Shown here: positions 41,496 through 52,298 of the stretch, in pieces
How the letters are laid out: each line of letters starts with the position of its first letter
Numbering within the stretch: the first letter of the stretch is position 1
Assembly (NCBI GenBank): GCA_001298575.1
Contig: LJCV01000272.1
Location: 1-54,289, forward strand
Source: Actinobacteria bacterium OK074
Lineage (GTDB): Bacteria; Actinomycetota; Actinomycetes; Streptomycetales; Streptomycetaceae
Reading direction: 5' to 3'
Length of the DNA: 54,289 nt
Notes under the pieces: generated by a model
Databases searched by the model: none
Told to the model about the DNA's origin: nothing
What the model saw: only the letters and a program-made list of their open reading frames with translations
Program-made: the position numbers and the translations under genes

Positions 41496-42998
41496 TCACC
41501 CAAGGGTGTCAACAGGCTCCGCAGGCACCGGCTCGTCGGCCCGCTGCTGCGGCATGGGCGCCCGGCGGGCGTTGACGACGGTGGCGGCGATGAGCGCGGC
41601 GAAGAGCATGGAGCCAACGGCCCACCAGGTGGCGACGTTGAAGCCGTGCACGGCCGAACTGGCCTCCAGCTGACGGGCGTTGACACCGGGCCCGGCGTGG
41701 GCGGTGACGTACCGCGAGGTGACGCTGGCGGCGATGGTGTTGAGCAGGGCCGTACCGATCGAACCGCCCACCTGCTGGGCGGTGTTGAAGGTGGCCGAGG
41801 CGGCACCGGAGTCGCGGGGCGCGACGCTGCCGGTGGCGATGGAGACGGAGGTCATCATCGCCGTACCCATGCCGAGGCCCATCATGAGGGTGCCGGGCAG
41901 GATGTGGGTGGCGTACGCGGGCTCGACCCCGACCCCGGCGATGAGGGCCATGCCCCCGGCGGCGAGCACGAGCCCGGGTGCCATGAGGGCACGGGGCGGC
42001 ACCCGGTGGAGCAGCCGGGCGGCGACCTGGGTGGACCCGGTGACCATGCCGACGGTGAGCGGCAGATAGGCCACGCCGGTCTTCAACGGCGAGTATCCGA
42101 GCACCCGTTGGAGGTAGTAGGTGAGGAACAGGAAGATCCCGAACATGCCGATGGTGACGAACAGGGTGGTGAGGAAGGCCCCCACGCGCTGCCGGTCGCG
42201 CACGACGGACATGGGCAGCAGCGGCACCTTGGCCCGGGCCTGCCAGAACCCGAAGAGCGCGAGCAGGACAACTCCCCCTACGAGCAAGGAGAGTACGAGC
42301 CCGTCGCGCCAGCCACGGGACTCGGCCTCGGAGAAGCCGTAGACGATGGCGAGCATGCCGCCGGAGCCGAGCACGGCCCCGGGCACGTCGAGCCGGGCGT
42401 CCTCACCCTGCCGCACACTGCCGCCGGCGAGCAGGAACCAGGCTCCCGTGAAGGCGACAAGGGCGACGGGAACATTGACGTAGAGACACCACCGCCAGTC
42501 GAGGTACTCGGTGAGCACCCCACCGGCGAGCAGCCCGATGGCCGCGCCCGCCCCCACGATGGCCCCGAAGACCCCGAAGGCGCGGCTGCGGTCCTTGGGA
42601 TCGGTGAAGGTGGTGGCGAGCAGCGAGAGGGCGGAGGGCGCGAGCAGCGCGGCGAAGACGCCTTGCAGCGCACGGGCCCCGAACAGCATCCCCTGCCCGG
42701 TGGCGGCCCCGCCGAGCGCGGAGGCGGCGGCGAACCCGAGCAGCCCGATCATGAAGGTGGTCCGCCGCCCAACCAGATCGGCGACCCGCCCCCCAAGCAG
42801 CAGCAACCCCCCAAAGGCAAGCGTGTAGGCGGTAATAACCCACTGCCGATTGCCGTCGGACATGTGCAGCGCGGTCTGAGCGGACGGAAGAGCGATATTG
42901 ACGATGGTCATGTCCAGCACGACCATCAACTGAGCGAGCGCGATGACGACGAGTGCCCACCAACGGCGGTTACCGTCGTCGCTACGACTGTCGGCCAT
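41496..42998 (-). CDS. MFS drug exporter, DHA2 (EmrB/QacA) family
   Basis: A 500-residue membrane protein with 14 predicted helices. Helix 1 carries LMVVLDMTIVNIALPSAQ (the DHA2 motif D1), the loop RVADLVGRRTTFMIGLLGF is MFS motif A, and GAGAAIGLLAGGVLTEYLDW is antiporter motif C. It exports lipophilic drugs in exchange for protons. ATG at 42998 follows GGGAGGCCCC. No adjacent regulator. Confidence 0.94.
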   Translation of the reverse strand: MADSRSDDGNRRWWALVVIALAQLMVVLDMTIVNIALPSAQTALHMSDGNRQWVITAYTLAFGGLLLLGGRVADLVGRRTTFMIGLLGFAAASALGGAATGQGMLFGARALQGVFAALLAPSALSLLATTFTDPKDRSRAFGVFGAIVGAGAAIGLLAGGVLTEYLDWRWCLYVNVPVALVAFTGAWFLLAGGSVRQGEDARLDVPGAVLGSGGMLAIVYGFSEAESRGWRDGLVLSLLVGGVVLLALFGFWQARAKVPLLPMSVVRDRQRVGAFLTTLFVTIGMFGIFLFLTYYLQRVLGYSPLKTGVAYLPLTVGMVTGSTQVAARLLHRVPPRALMAPGLVLAAGGMALIAGVGVEPAYATHILPGTLMMGLGMGTAMMTSVSIATGSVAPRDSGAASATFNTAQQVGGSIGTALLNTIAASVTSRYVTAHAGPGVNARQLEASSAVHGFNVATWWAVGSMLFAALIAATVVNARRAPMPQQRADEPVPAEPVDTLG

Positions 42999-43281
42999 GG
43001 GGCCTCCCCGGATCCCGGTCCGATTCCGCACCCGTCAACCGACGACGGCACGGACGCGACGCCCTCGACGCACACCAGACGCCACCCCTCCATGCTCCCT
43101 CCCCAACCGGCCATTGGGAACGTGAGCGTCTCTTATGGCCGGAACTTTACGATTCGGGGTGGCGTCGCCGAGGGGGGACAGCGCTCCAGGGCTACGCAAA
43201 CGGCGCCCGTGCGGCGGGAGCGGCACTCCTGGGCACCACATGGGAACTTCTTGGCCATCCCACGGGATCCACTTGGAATTT

Positions 43282-43314
43282 ACTTGACCGAATGCGGTCA
43301 AGTTTGTTCAGATT
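43282..43314 (+). promoter_or_regulatory. dyad over a promoter-like sequence, upstream of the LamG gene
   Basis: ACTTGACCG (43282-43290) and CGGTCAAGT (43295-43303) form a perfect 9-bp inverted repeat with loop AATG. TTGACC inside the left arm could be a -35 box, with CAGATT (43309-43314) as a loose -10. It is followed by TTTGTT, so a terminator is the alternative. The rest of the 354-bp gap (42999-43352) shows no gene. Confidence 0.4.
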
Positions 43315-43352
43315 CATGGGCTCGTGAAGATCGCGTAAAGCGGGGGTGGGGA

Positions 43353-45320
43353 ATGGGTGGGTCTTCTTCGTGCTGCCCGGACAACAGACGTGCCGGTCGG
43401 CTGCGCCGGTGGGTCTCCGGGCTGACGGCCACGGCGCTGCTGGCCGCGCTGCCCGCCCTCGGCGTCACCGCGTCGACCGCCGTGGCGGACGACACCGGCA
43501 CCACGGACTCAGCGGCCTCCGAAGCGTCCGAGGCGTCCGAAGCGCTCGCCCGGGCCGCCGCCTCGGGCGACGAGGTCGAGGTCGTCGGTGAGCGCGCCGA
43601 GTACGCCACCACGTATGCCAACCCGGACGGCTACTCGTTCTCCCTGGAGCAGTCCGCCGTGCCCGTGCGCGTGTCGATGCCCGACGGTTCGTGGGCCGCG
43701 CCCGACGCCACCCTGGAGCGGCGCGCCGACGGTTCCATCGGTCCGAAGGCGTCCGTGGCCGACATCTCCCTCTCCGCCGGTGGTGCAGGCGACGGGCTGG
43801 TGACGCTCGCCGAGGACGGCAGGTCGCTGAGCCTGGGCTGGCCCGGCACCCTCCCCGCACCCACGCTGGACGGCGACTCCGCCACCTACGCGGACGTTCT
43901 GCCCGGCGTCGACCTGCGGATGACGGCCACGGTCGAGGGCGTGCGCCAGGTGCTGGTCGTCAAGTCCGCCGAGGCCGCGGCCCATCCGGACCTGGAGCGG
44001 ATCGAGTTCTCCTTCCGGGCGGACGGCCTGACCCTCGGCAACCGGACGGGCGGTGGCCTGGCCGCCGTCGACGAGGACGGGAACACGGTGTTCCGCTCCC
44101 CGGCCGCGCGCATGTGGGACTCGGCCGGGGACACCGCCACCGACGCGGGGCCGACGACCATGTCGCTCGCCGCGGCCGACGGCGACCCCGTCGTGGACGG
44201 TACCGGTGAGACCTCCGCCGATCCGGCGGACGGTCCCGGCGACGGCGACGCCTCGGCCGTACTGCCCGTGAAGCTGACCGACGCCTCGATCGCCGTCGAA
44301 CCGGACGCCGAGCTGCTCGGCGGCGCGGACACGGTCTACCCGCTGTACATCGACCCCGACGTCACGCTGGAGGAGTCCGAGCGCACCGTGCTGTCCTCGG
44401 ACGGCGACACCTTCTACAACTTCTCCGGCGGCGACGACGGCGAGGGCGTCGGCTACTGCGGCACGTACACCACGGGCGGGTACGCCCGGGTCGCCTACAC
44501 GGCGGGCACGTACGTCAACTACTTCCGCGGCCGGGTCGACGAAGTGGCCGTCTGGCAGCGGCAGTTGACCGATGACGAGATCGCCACCGAGGGGCGGCTG
44601 CTGGCGGCGGACGGCACCACGGACGTCGAACTGGTGGCCGCCTGGGACCCGGCCGGCGCGAGTGGCACCGGCCTGGCCGACTCCGTCTCCGGCTACGGGC
44701 GGGCCCTCGCGCTCAGCGGCGGCGCCGCGCTCGACGGCGAGGCGATCGTCCTCGACGGCACGGACGACGCGGTCACCACGGCCGGGCCGGTCGTCGACGA
44801 CACCGGCTCCTTCACGGCCACGACCGCCGTCGAACTGGACGGTGCCGCCATGGCCGCCAAGCCCGACGGTTACGTCGCCCAGGTGGTCGGCCAGCGTGGC
44901 GGCGACGGCGCGTCGTGGGGTCTGTGGTTCGAGAAGACCGGCACCGAACTCGACCCGGAGAACGAGACGGAACTCCCCGTCGGCACGTGGTACTTCGGCC
45001 GCCTGAACGCCGACGGCTCCTGAACCGCGGTCGTCTCCGACGAGGCGGCGACCGTGTCCGCGAACAGCGTGACCCGGCTGACCGGAGTGTTCGACGCCGC
45101 CACCGGCACCATCGGCCTGTACGTCGGCGACAACCAGAACGGCTCCGACCTGGCCTACACGGCGGTGGCGGGCTCCGGCGACTTCGCGGTCGGCAAGGGG
45201 TTCGTGAACGCGGCCTGGGGCCACTACCTCCCCGGCCGCATCACCGACGTCCGTCTCTGGGCCGGGGCCATGGCCGGCCAGCAGCAGATCAGCGACACGG
45301 TGGGGACCACCGGTGCCTGA
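43353..45320 (+). pseudogene. LamG-domain secreted protein, interrupted by an in-frame TGA
   Basis: The frame opens at ATG 43353 with a signal peptide (GLTATALLAALPALGVTAST, cleavage near AVA-DD) and runs 557 codons to TGA at 45021-45023. The same frame then continues, clearly homologous, to 45320: VSANSVTRLTGVFDAATGTI and GRITDVRLWAG complete the jellyroll LamG domain. A junction near YTTGGYA-RVAYTAGTYVNYF (about 44490) also reads like an internal deletion, joining the N-terminal wall-associated region to one LamG remnant. The upstream neighbour of an Rhs gene in streptomycetes is often such a LamG protein, so this was probably its partner. Confidence 0.75.
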
Positions 45321-45382
45321 TCTCTCGTTCTTCGTCTCTGTTCGTCCTTCTGCGTCGTCCGTGATCATGTGGGGGTTGTGTC

Positions 45383-48300
45383 GTGAGAGCCGGTAAGCGC
45401 GCCCGCTGGGCCCGAGGAGCCATCGGACGCAAGTTGCTGCCGGCGCTTGTGCTGGCACTGGTCGCGCCCACCTTGGCCAGCACCCCGGCCGAGGCGGCAA
45501 CCGGCGGCCTGGGCCGCCCCGCCACCCCGAAGCAGCAGGTCTCGAAGGCCGACGAGATCACCGGGTTGGGCGCCAGGAAGGCCCGCGCCCAGGTGGCCGC
45601 GGTCCGGAAGGTGAACGCCGCGCAGGCGCGCCGTGCTGAGGCGCAGCAGACCGCGGCCTGGCCGAAGCCCGGTGCGAAGAAGGCCGGGCTGGCCGGGAAG
45701 GGCAAGAGGACACGGCTCACGGTCGGCGGACTGCCGGTCACCGTCGTGCCCCGCGGCGCGTCGGGCACGGCCCGAATAGCCGTACAGAGCCGCGAGAAGA
45801 CCGAGGCCGCAGGCGTCAGGGGTGTGCTCCTGACCGCCACGGCGGCCGACCCCGGCACCGCGAAGGTGAGCGTCGACTATTCGGCCTTCGCCTCCGCGTA
45901 CGGCGGCGGCTGGTCCGGCCGGCTGCGCCTGTTCCGGCTCCCGGCCTGCGCGCTGACCACCCCCGGCAAGGCGTCCTGCCGCGAGCGCACCCCGCTGGAC
46001 TCGCACAACGCGGTCTCCGGGCAGACGGTGACCGCCGAGGTCCCGCTGGCGTCGACGGCCACGGTGGTCGCACTGGCCGCCACCACCGGCGCCTCCGCCT
46101 CCGGCTCGGGCGACTACACGGCGAGCCCGCTGTCCCCCTCCGCCACCTGGGAGGCGGGCGGCTCGTCGGGCGCGTTCACCTGGTCGTACGACATGTCCGT
46201 GCCGCCGGCCGCGGCCGGACCGTCCCCGGGTGTGGCGCTGTCGTACGACTCCGGCAGTGTCGACGGCCGTACCGCGTCCACCAACAACCAGGGCAGCCAG
46301 GTCGGCGAGGGCTTCGACATCTCGTCCTCGTCGTACATCGAGCGCTCGTACGGCAGTTGTGACAAGGACGGGCAGGACGACAAGTTCGACCTGTGCTGGA
46401 AGTACGAGAACGCCTCGATCGTCCTCAACGGCAAGTCCAACACGCTGATCAAGGACGACACCACGGGCGAGTGGCGGCTCAGCTCCGACGACGGCTCCAC
46501 CGTCACCCGCTCCACCGGCGCCGACAACGGCGACGGCAACGGCGAGTACTGGACGGTGACCACCGGCGACGGCACCCAGTACGTCTTCGGTCTGAACAAG
46601 CTGCCGGGCGCGGCGGCCACCGACGAGACCAACTCCGTGTGGGCCGTGCCCGTCTACGGCGACGACTCCGGCGAGCCCGGCTACGACACGGGCACCGCCT
46701 TCGCCGACCGGTCCGTCACCCAGGCGTGGCGCTGGAACCTGGACTACGTCGTGGACACCCGCGGCAACGCCATGTCGTACTGGTACACGCCGGAGGTCAA
46801 CTACTACGCCAAGAACGGCGCCGACACCGCCACCACCAAGTACACCCGCGGCGGTTACCTCAGCAAGATCCTCTACGGCCAGCGCAAGGACACCCTGTTC
46901 TCCGGTGTGACCTCCGACAAGGTCACCTTCTCCTACGCCGAGCGCTGCACGGCCGCCGACTGCTCGGACCTGAAGGAGTCCACCGCCGACCACTGGCCCG
47001 ACGTCCCCTTCGACGCCATCTGCTCCTCCGGTGCCGACTGCGACGCGACCAGCCCGGCCTTCTTCACCCGCAAACGCCTGACCGGCGTCGACACCTTCGC
47101 CTGGTCCGCGGCCACGAGCGCCTTCACCGCCGTCGACACCTGGGACCTGACCCAGCAGTACCTGGACGGCGGCGACATCGGCGACACCTCCGACCAGACC
47201 CTGGTCCTGTCGTCCGTCCGGCACACCGGCAAGAACGGCACGGCCATCGCGCTCGACCCGGTGACCTTCACCTACACGATGCGCCCCAACCGGGTCGACG
47301 CCACCGACGACATCCTGCCGCTCACCCGGCCCCGCATCACGCAGGTCGTGTCGGAGACGGGCGCCACGACCAAGGTCGCGCTCTCCGACCCCGAGTGCGT
47401 GCGCGGCTCGAACATGCCCGCGGCCGAGGACGACAACAACAAGCCGTGCTACCCGCAGTACTGGAACATCAACGGTGCCCAGGACGCGTCCCTGGACTGG
47501 TTCCACAAGTACCGGGTCCTGGGCGTCAGCACCAACGACTCGACCGGCGGCAACCTGCCCACCGAGAACACCTACACCTACGCGGATCCCGCCTGGCACT
47601 ACAACGACGATCCGCTGACCCCCGAGGACGAGCGCACCTGGTCGGTCTGGCGCGGCTACGGCAAGGTCACCGCCACCAAGGGCCTGCCGGCCAAGACGCA
47701 GACCAAGACCGTCTCCCTGTACATGCAGGGCATGCACGGCGACAAACGCAAGGACACCACCGATACCCGGTCGGTGACGGTCGCGGGCATCGACGTGGCG
47801 GGCCTGGACGTCACCGACTTCGCCGACAGCGACCCGTACGCGGGCTTCCTGCGCGAGCAGATCACCTACGACGGCTCGACCCCGGTGACGGTCACCGTCA
47901 ACGACCCGTGGCTGAGGAAGACCGCCACCCAGCACAAGTCGTACGCGGACACCGAGGCGTACTACGTCCGCACGGTGAAGGCGTTCACCCACACCTACCT
48001 GACGGCGAAGGCGAGTTGGCGTACCCGCTACCTGCACACCATGGAGTGGGACGACCACGCCCAGCCGGTGAAGGTGTACGACGCGGGTGACACCACCGTC
48101 ACCGGCGACGAGTCGTGCACCCGGACCTGGTACGCGGCCAACTCCGCCGTCGGCATCCACTCGCTGCCCACCCGGGTCCGCGTCCTCGGCCGGGCCTGCA
48201 CGATCGCCGAGGCCGACCTGTCCCTGCCGACGTCCACCGACACCCGCGCCAACGGCCTGTCGGACACGGCCACGGTGTACGACGGCACGGCGACCACGGC

Positions 48301-51300
48301 CGCCTGGTCGGCGGCCCAGACCCCGACCGTGGGCGAGGCCACCTGGACCGGCCGCCCGCTCGCCTACCCGGCCACGGCCACCAACGGCGAGCGCTATCCG
48401 ACCAGTTGGCAGACGATCAGCCGGACCACGTACGACGCGCTGGGCCGGATCGACAAGGTCACCGACGCGCAGGACAACCTCACGGACACGGACTACGTCC
48501 CGGTGGACGCCGGCCCGCTGACCCGCACGAAGGTCACCAACGACAAGTCCCAGATCACGTACACCTACGCGGACTACGCCCGGGGCCTGCCCACCAAGGT
48601 CTACGACGTCAACAACAAGATCACCGAGACGACGTACGACGCCCTCGGCCGCTCGACGGCGACCTGGCTGCCCAACCGCTCCCGTTCCGGCGACTACAGC
48701 GCGAACTACACGTACGCGTACTCGGTCGAGAACGACGCCCCGTCGTGGTCGTCGACGTCGTCCATCAAGGCGGACGGCAGTACGTACAACACGAGTTACA
48801 CCATCTACGACGCGCTGCTGCGCCCGGTCCAGACCCAGACACCGACCCCGCAGGGCGGCCGGTTGCTCTCCCGGACCCTCTACGACAACCGTGGCCTTGC
48901 CTACGAGACGTACGCGGATGCCTACGACACGTCGTCCACCCCGTCCGGCACGTACACGGACATCCTCTACGGGGAGAGCCCGAAGCAGACCACGACGGTC
49001 TTCGACGGCGCCGAACGGCCGGTGAGCAGCACGTTCTACGTGACCGGCGTCAAGAAGTGGTCCACGACCACCACCTACACGGGCGACTCCACCGCCACGA
49101 CGGCGGTGACCGGCGGTACGGCGACCCGCACGATCGTGGACGCGCAGGGCCGCACGGTCGAGACCCGCGAGTACGCGGGCACCAGCCCCGCCGACACGGC
49201 GTACGGCGCGACCGTGGGGACCGCCTACACGTCGACGAAGTTCGTGTACACACGCGACGGCAAGCAGGCGACGATCACCGGCCCGGACAGCTCCTGGTCG
49301 TACACGTACGACCTGTACGGCCGTCAGATCTCGGCGACGGACCCGGACAAGGGCAGGACGACCATGGGCTACACGTCCTTGGACCAGGTCTCCTGGTCGA
49401 GGGACGTCGAGGGCCGGACCGTCGTCAACGCCTACGACGACCTGGGCCGCCCGACGGACACCTGGTCGGCGTCGGCCACCGCGGATCTGACCTCCACGGC
49501 GGAGGAGCAGGTCGACGCGAACAAGCTCACCCACTTCGGCTACGACGCGGTGGCGAAGGGCCAGCGGGACACGGCCACGCGTTACGTGGGCGGTGTCGCG
49601 GGCAGCGCGTACACCAGCAAGGTCACGGTCTTCGACAGCATGTACCGGGCCACGACGAGCCAGTTGGTGCTGCCGTCGAGCGATCCGCTGGTCACGTCGA
49701 AGGCGGTCGCGGCGACGCTCACCTTCTCCTCGTACTACAACATCGACGGCACCCAGCAGTACACGTCGGAACCGGCGGCGGGCGGTCTGGCCGCCGAGAT
49801 CGTCGACTACGAGTACAACGGCCTGGGCCTGCAAACCCAGACCGGCGGCGCGAGCGGCTACCTGCTGGACACGAGCTACAGCGCACTCGGCCAGCCCCAG
49901 GTGCTCACCCTGGGCACGTCGGAGGCGGCGGGCACGAAAAAGGCGTACATCAGCAACCTCTACGAGGAGGGCACGGACCGCGTAACCCGTTCTTCGGTCA
50001 CCGACGACACGCACTCGAACCAGGTCCAGAACCTCAACTACGGCTACGACGTGGCGGGCAACGTCACGTCGATCACCGACACGGGCACCGGCGACGGCAC
50101 CGGCAAGACCGACAACCAGTGCTTCACCTACGACGGCCACCGCCGCCTGCTGGAGGCGTGGACCCCGTCGACGGCGGACTGCGCGACGTCCGGCCGCACG
50201 ACGGCGAACCTGGGCGGCGCGGCACCGTACTGGACGTCGTACACGTACGCGGACTCGGGCCTGCGGGCCACGGAGACCACGCGCACCAGCGCGGGGGCGA
50301 CGACGTCAAACACGTACTGCTACGACAGCACGAAGGTCCACCGCCTGACGGCCACCACCACGGCGTCCTCGTGCACGGACGTCACGGCGTCCTACACCTA
50401 CGACGGCACGGGCAACACGACGGCCCGCCCCGACGGCACCGCGACCCAGTCCCTGACCTGGTCGACGGAGGGCCGCCTCGACACCCTGAAGGAGGGCGCC
50501 AGCACCACGGGTTACGTCTACGACGCCGACGGCAACCTCCTGATCCGCCGCAACACCGCCGGGGAGAGCGTCCTCTACCTGGGCGCGACGGAGGTCCACC
50601 TGGACACCTCCACGTCGACGGCGGCGTACTGGGCGCAGCGCTACTACACGGGTGCCGGGGCGACCGTTGCCCTGCGCAGCAACAAGTCCGGCACGGCGAC
50701 GCTGAGTTGGCTGGCGGGCGACCACCACGGCACGAGCACCCTGTCACTGGACGCGACGACACAGGCGGCGACGAAGCGGTACACGACACCGTTCGGCGCT
50801 GCACGGGCCGGCGGTACGGGGGCGTGGCCGGACGACAAGGGCTTCCTGGGAGCGTCGGCGGACGCGGGCAGTGGGCTGACGCATCTGGGGGCGCGGGAGT
50901 ACGACCCGGCGGTCGGGCGGTTCATCAGTGTTGACCCGATCCTGGACACCAGCGATCCCCAGTCCCTCAACGGCTACAGCTACGCAAGCGAAAACCCGCT
51001 CACTTTCAGTGACCCGACCGGGACCATCGCGCGCAACCCCGGGGACGGCAGCGAGTGCACCGACGGATGGGACACCTGCGGACCGGGCACCAAGACCGGC
51101 GACACCACCAAGAAGCCGGGCGGCGGCAGCTCGGGCACGGCCCCGGTAAGCAGCGGCGGCACCCTCTACGAGCAGGGCACCGGCTTCGGCGTCGCCCCGC
51201 TCACCCCGTACGTCGACCCCGCCTGGGCCGAGGATCCGGTCATGGCGACCTGGGCCGCCCAGGCACCCCCGGTCAGCCCGGTCCTGGGCGAAATAGCCCT

Positions 51301-52288
51301 GGCCGGATGCGGCTGGGTGCCCTTCCTCGGAGCCGCCTGCGACGCCTACGACCTGTCCCGCTCCGTCAGCGAGGGCGACACCCTGGGAATGCTGGCCGGA
51401 GTCGTCGGCTTCCTGCCCCTGGGCGACATCGCCAAGGCCCCCAAACAGGCCGACAACATCACCGACGCGCTGAAAGGCACCAACAAGGCTGCCAAGAAGG
51501 CCGTCAAGGACTGCAAATGCTTCCTCGCCGGCACCGACGTCCTCATGGCCGACGGCACCACCAAGAACATCGAGGACATCGAACTCGGCGACAAGGTCGA
51601 AGCCACCGACCCGGAGACGGGCGAAACCGGCACTCGCGAGGTCACCAGACTGATCCGCACCGAGGGCGACAAGTACTTCAACGAACTCTCCATCGCCACC
51701 CCGGACGGCATCGAACACCTCACCGCCACCCACGAACACCCCTTCTGGTCCCCGTCGGAGAAGGACTGGATCCCGGCCGGCAAACTCAAGCCAGGCATGA
51801 CCCTGCGCACCGACGACGGCGACACGGTCATCGTCACCGGGAACCACGGGTACACACAGCAGGCGCGGACGTACAACCTCACTGTCGATGAGCTGCATAC
51901 GTACTATGTACTCGCAGGACAGACACCCGTCCTCGTCCACAACAGCAGCTGCCCCGGCATCGGCCGCGAATTGATTGGCGGGCAGGAGCAGTTCCATATC
52001 ATTCACGGCGACAGAACGGGTGGCGGCCATAAGTGGCCGGGACAGCCTGGAAAGACCGTTTTTCCGCGCGGCTGGGACACCGACAAGATTCTTGACAGTG
52101 TTGTTGATGTGGCGACGAGTCCCAACAGTGTCAGAACGCAACAGACAGGCCGAGCTGGAGCCTTGTACACAAGGAGCGGGGATCCGTCACGGTGGAAGGT
52201 TGAAGGAGTAGTGAACGGCGTGAACATCAGGGTCATTTATGAACCTGCCACGGATCGGATTGTGACCGGTTTCCCGTACCGGCCCTGA
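45383..52288 (+). CDS. Rhs polymorphic toxin with Hint autoprotease and EndoU nuclease tip
   Basis: A 2301-residue secreted protein. Signal peptide KLLPALVLALVAPTLASTPA (cleavage near AEA). The body carries many YD/Rhs repeats (e.g. YDALGRSTATW, YDVAGNVTSI) and the Rhs core end motif HLGAREYDPAVGRFISVDP near 1835-1855. A Hint domain runs from C2046 (CFLAGTDVLMADG) through TATHEHPFW to VLVHN at 2187, allowing self-release. The last ~114 residues match bacterial EndoU RNases: H2205/H2208 (FHIIHGD), GGGH2216, and a C-terminal RIVTGFPY (T2295, Y2299). It would kill competitors by RNA cleavage. GTG start at 45383 with a weak GGGGG upstream. The immunity gene follows after 10 bp. Confidence 0.93.
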   Translation: MRAGKRARWARGAIGRKLLPALVLALVAPTLASTPAEAATGGLGRPATPKQQVSKADEITGLGARKARAQVAAVRKVNAAQARRAEAQQTAAWPKPGAKKAGLAGKGKRTRLTVGGLPVTVVPRGASGTARIAVQSREKTEAAGVRGVLLTATAADPGTAKVSVDYSAFASAYGGGWSGRLRLFRLPACALTTPGKASCRERTPLDSHNAVSGQTVTAEVPLASTATVVALAATTGASASGSGDYTASPLSPSATWEAGGSSGAFTWSYDMSVPPAAAGPSPGVALSYDSGSVDGRTASTNNQGSQVGEGFDISSSSYIERSYGSCDKDGQDDKFDLCWKYENASIVLNGKSNTLIKDDTTGEWRLSSDDGSTVTRSTGADNGDGNGEYWTVTTGDGTQYVFGLNKLPGAAATDETNSVWAVPVYGDDSGEPGYDTGTAFADRSVTQAWRWNLDYVVDTRGNAMSYWYTPEVNYYAKNGADTATTKYTRGGYLSKILYGQRKDTLFSGVTSDKVTFSYAERCTAADCSDLKESTADHWPDVPFDAICSSGADCDATSPAFFTRKRLTGVDTFAWSAATSAFTAVDTWDLTQQYLDGGDIGDTSDQTLVLSSVRHTGKNGTAIALDPVTFTYTMRPNRVDATDDILPLTRPRITQVVSETGATTKVALSDPECVRGSNMPAAEDDNNKPCYPQYWNINGAQDASLDWFHKYRVLGVSTNDSTGGNLPTENTYTYADPAWHYNDDPLTPEDERTWSVWRGYGKVTATKGLPAKTQTKTVSLYMQGMHGDKRKDTTDTRSVTVAGIDVAGLDVTDFADSDPYAGFLREQITYDGSTPVTVTVNDPWLRKTATQHKSYADTEAYYVRTVKAFTHTYLTAKASWRTRYLHTMEWDDHAQPVKVYDAGDTTVTGDESCTRTWYAANSAVGIHSLPTRVRVLGRACTIAEADLSLPTSTDTRANGLSDTATVYDGTATTAAWSAAQTPTVGEATWTGRPLAYPATATNGERYPTSWQTISRTTYDALGRIDKVTDAQDNLTDTDYVPVDAGPLTRTKVTNDKSQITYTYADYARGLPTKVYDVNNKITETTYDALGRSTATWLPNRSRSGDYSANYTYAYSVENDAPSWSSTSSIKADGSTYNTSYTIYDALLRPVQTQTPTPQGGRLLSRTLYDNRGLAYETYADAYDTSSTPSGTYTDILYGESPKQTTTVFDGAERPVSSTFYVTGVKKWSTTTTYTGDSTATTAVTGGTATRTIVDAQGRTVETREYAGTSPADTAYGATVGTAYTSTKFVYTRDGKQATITGPDSSWSYTYDLYGRQISATDPDKGRTTMGYTSLDQVSWSRDVEGRTVVNAYDDLGRPTDTWSASATADLTSTAEEQVDANKLTHFGYDAVAKGQRDTATRYVGGVAGSAYTSKVTVFDSMYRATTSQLVLPSSDPLVTSKAVAATLTFSSYYNIDGTQQYTSEPAAGGLAAEIVDYEYNGLGLQTQTGGASGYLLDTSYSALGQPQVLTLGTSEAAGTKKAYISNLYEEGTDRVTRSSVTDDTHSNQVQNLNYGYDVAGNVTSITDTGTGDGTGKTDNQCFTYDGHRRLLEAWTPSTADCATSGRTTANLGGAAPYWTSYTYADSGLRATETTRTSAGATTSNTYCYDSTKVHRLTATTTASSCTDVTASYTYDGTGNTTARPDGTATQSLTWSTEGRLDTLKEGASTTGYVYDADGNLLIRRNTAGESVLYLGATEVHLDTSTSTAAYWAQRYYTGAGATVALRSNKSGTATLSWLAGDHHGTSTLSLDATTQAATKRYTTPFGAARAGGTGAWPDDKGFLGASADAGSGLTHLGAREYDPAVGRFISVDPILDTSDPQSLNGYSYASENPLTFSDPTGTIARNPGDGSECTDGWDTCGPGTKTGDTTKKPGGGSSGTAPVSSGGTLYEQGTGFGVAPLTPYVDPAWAEDPVMATWAAQAPPVSPVLGEIALAGCGWVPFLGAACDAYDLSRSVSEGDTLGMLAGVVGFLPLGDIAKAPKQADNITDALKGTNKAAKKAVKDCKCFLAGTDVLMADGTTKNIEDIELGDKVEATDPETGETGTREVTRLIRTEGDKYFNELSIATPDGIEHLTATHEHPFWSPSEKDWIPAGKLKPGMTLRTDDGDTVIVTGNHGYTQQARTYNLTVDELHTYYVLAGQTPVLVHNSSCPGIGRELIGGQEQFHIIHGDRTGGGHKWPGQPGKTVFPRGWDTDKILDSVVDVATSPNSVRTQQTGRAGALYTRSGDPSRWKVEGVVNGVNIRVIYEPATDRIVTGFPYRP

Positions 52289-52298
52289 TGGAGGCACC

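Noticed and set aside
45365..50140. A 1591-codon open frame on the minus strand, opposite the Rhs gene
   Set aside because: It is the mirror of the Rhs gene's high-GC codon pattern: Val/Arg/Gly-rich low-complexity sequence with no domain. The Rhs frame has clear repeats, a signal peptide and Hint motifs.
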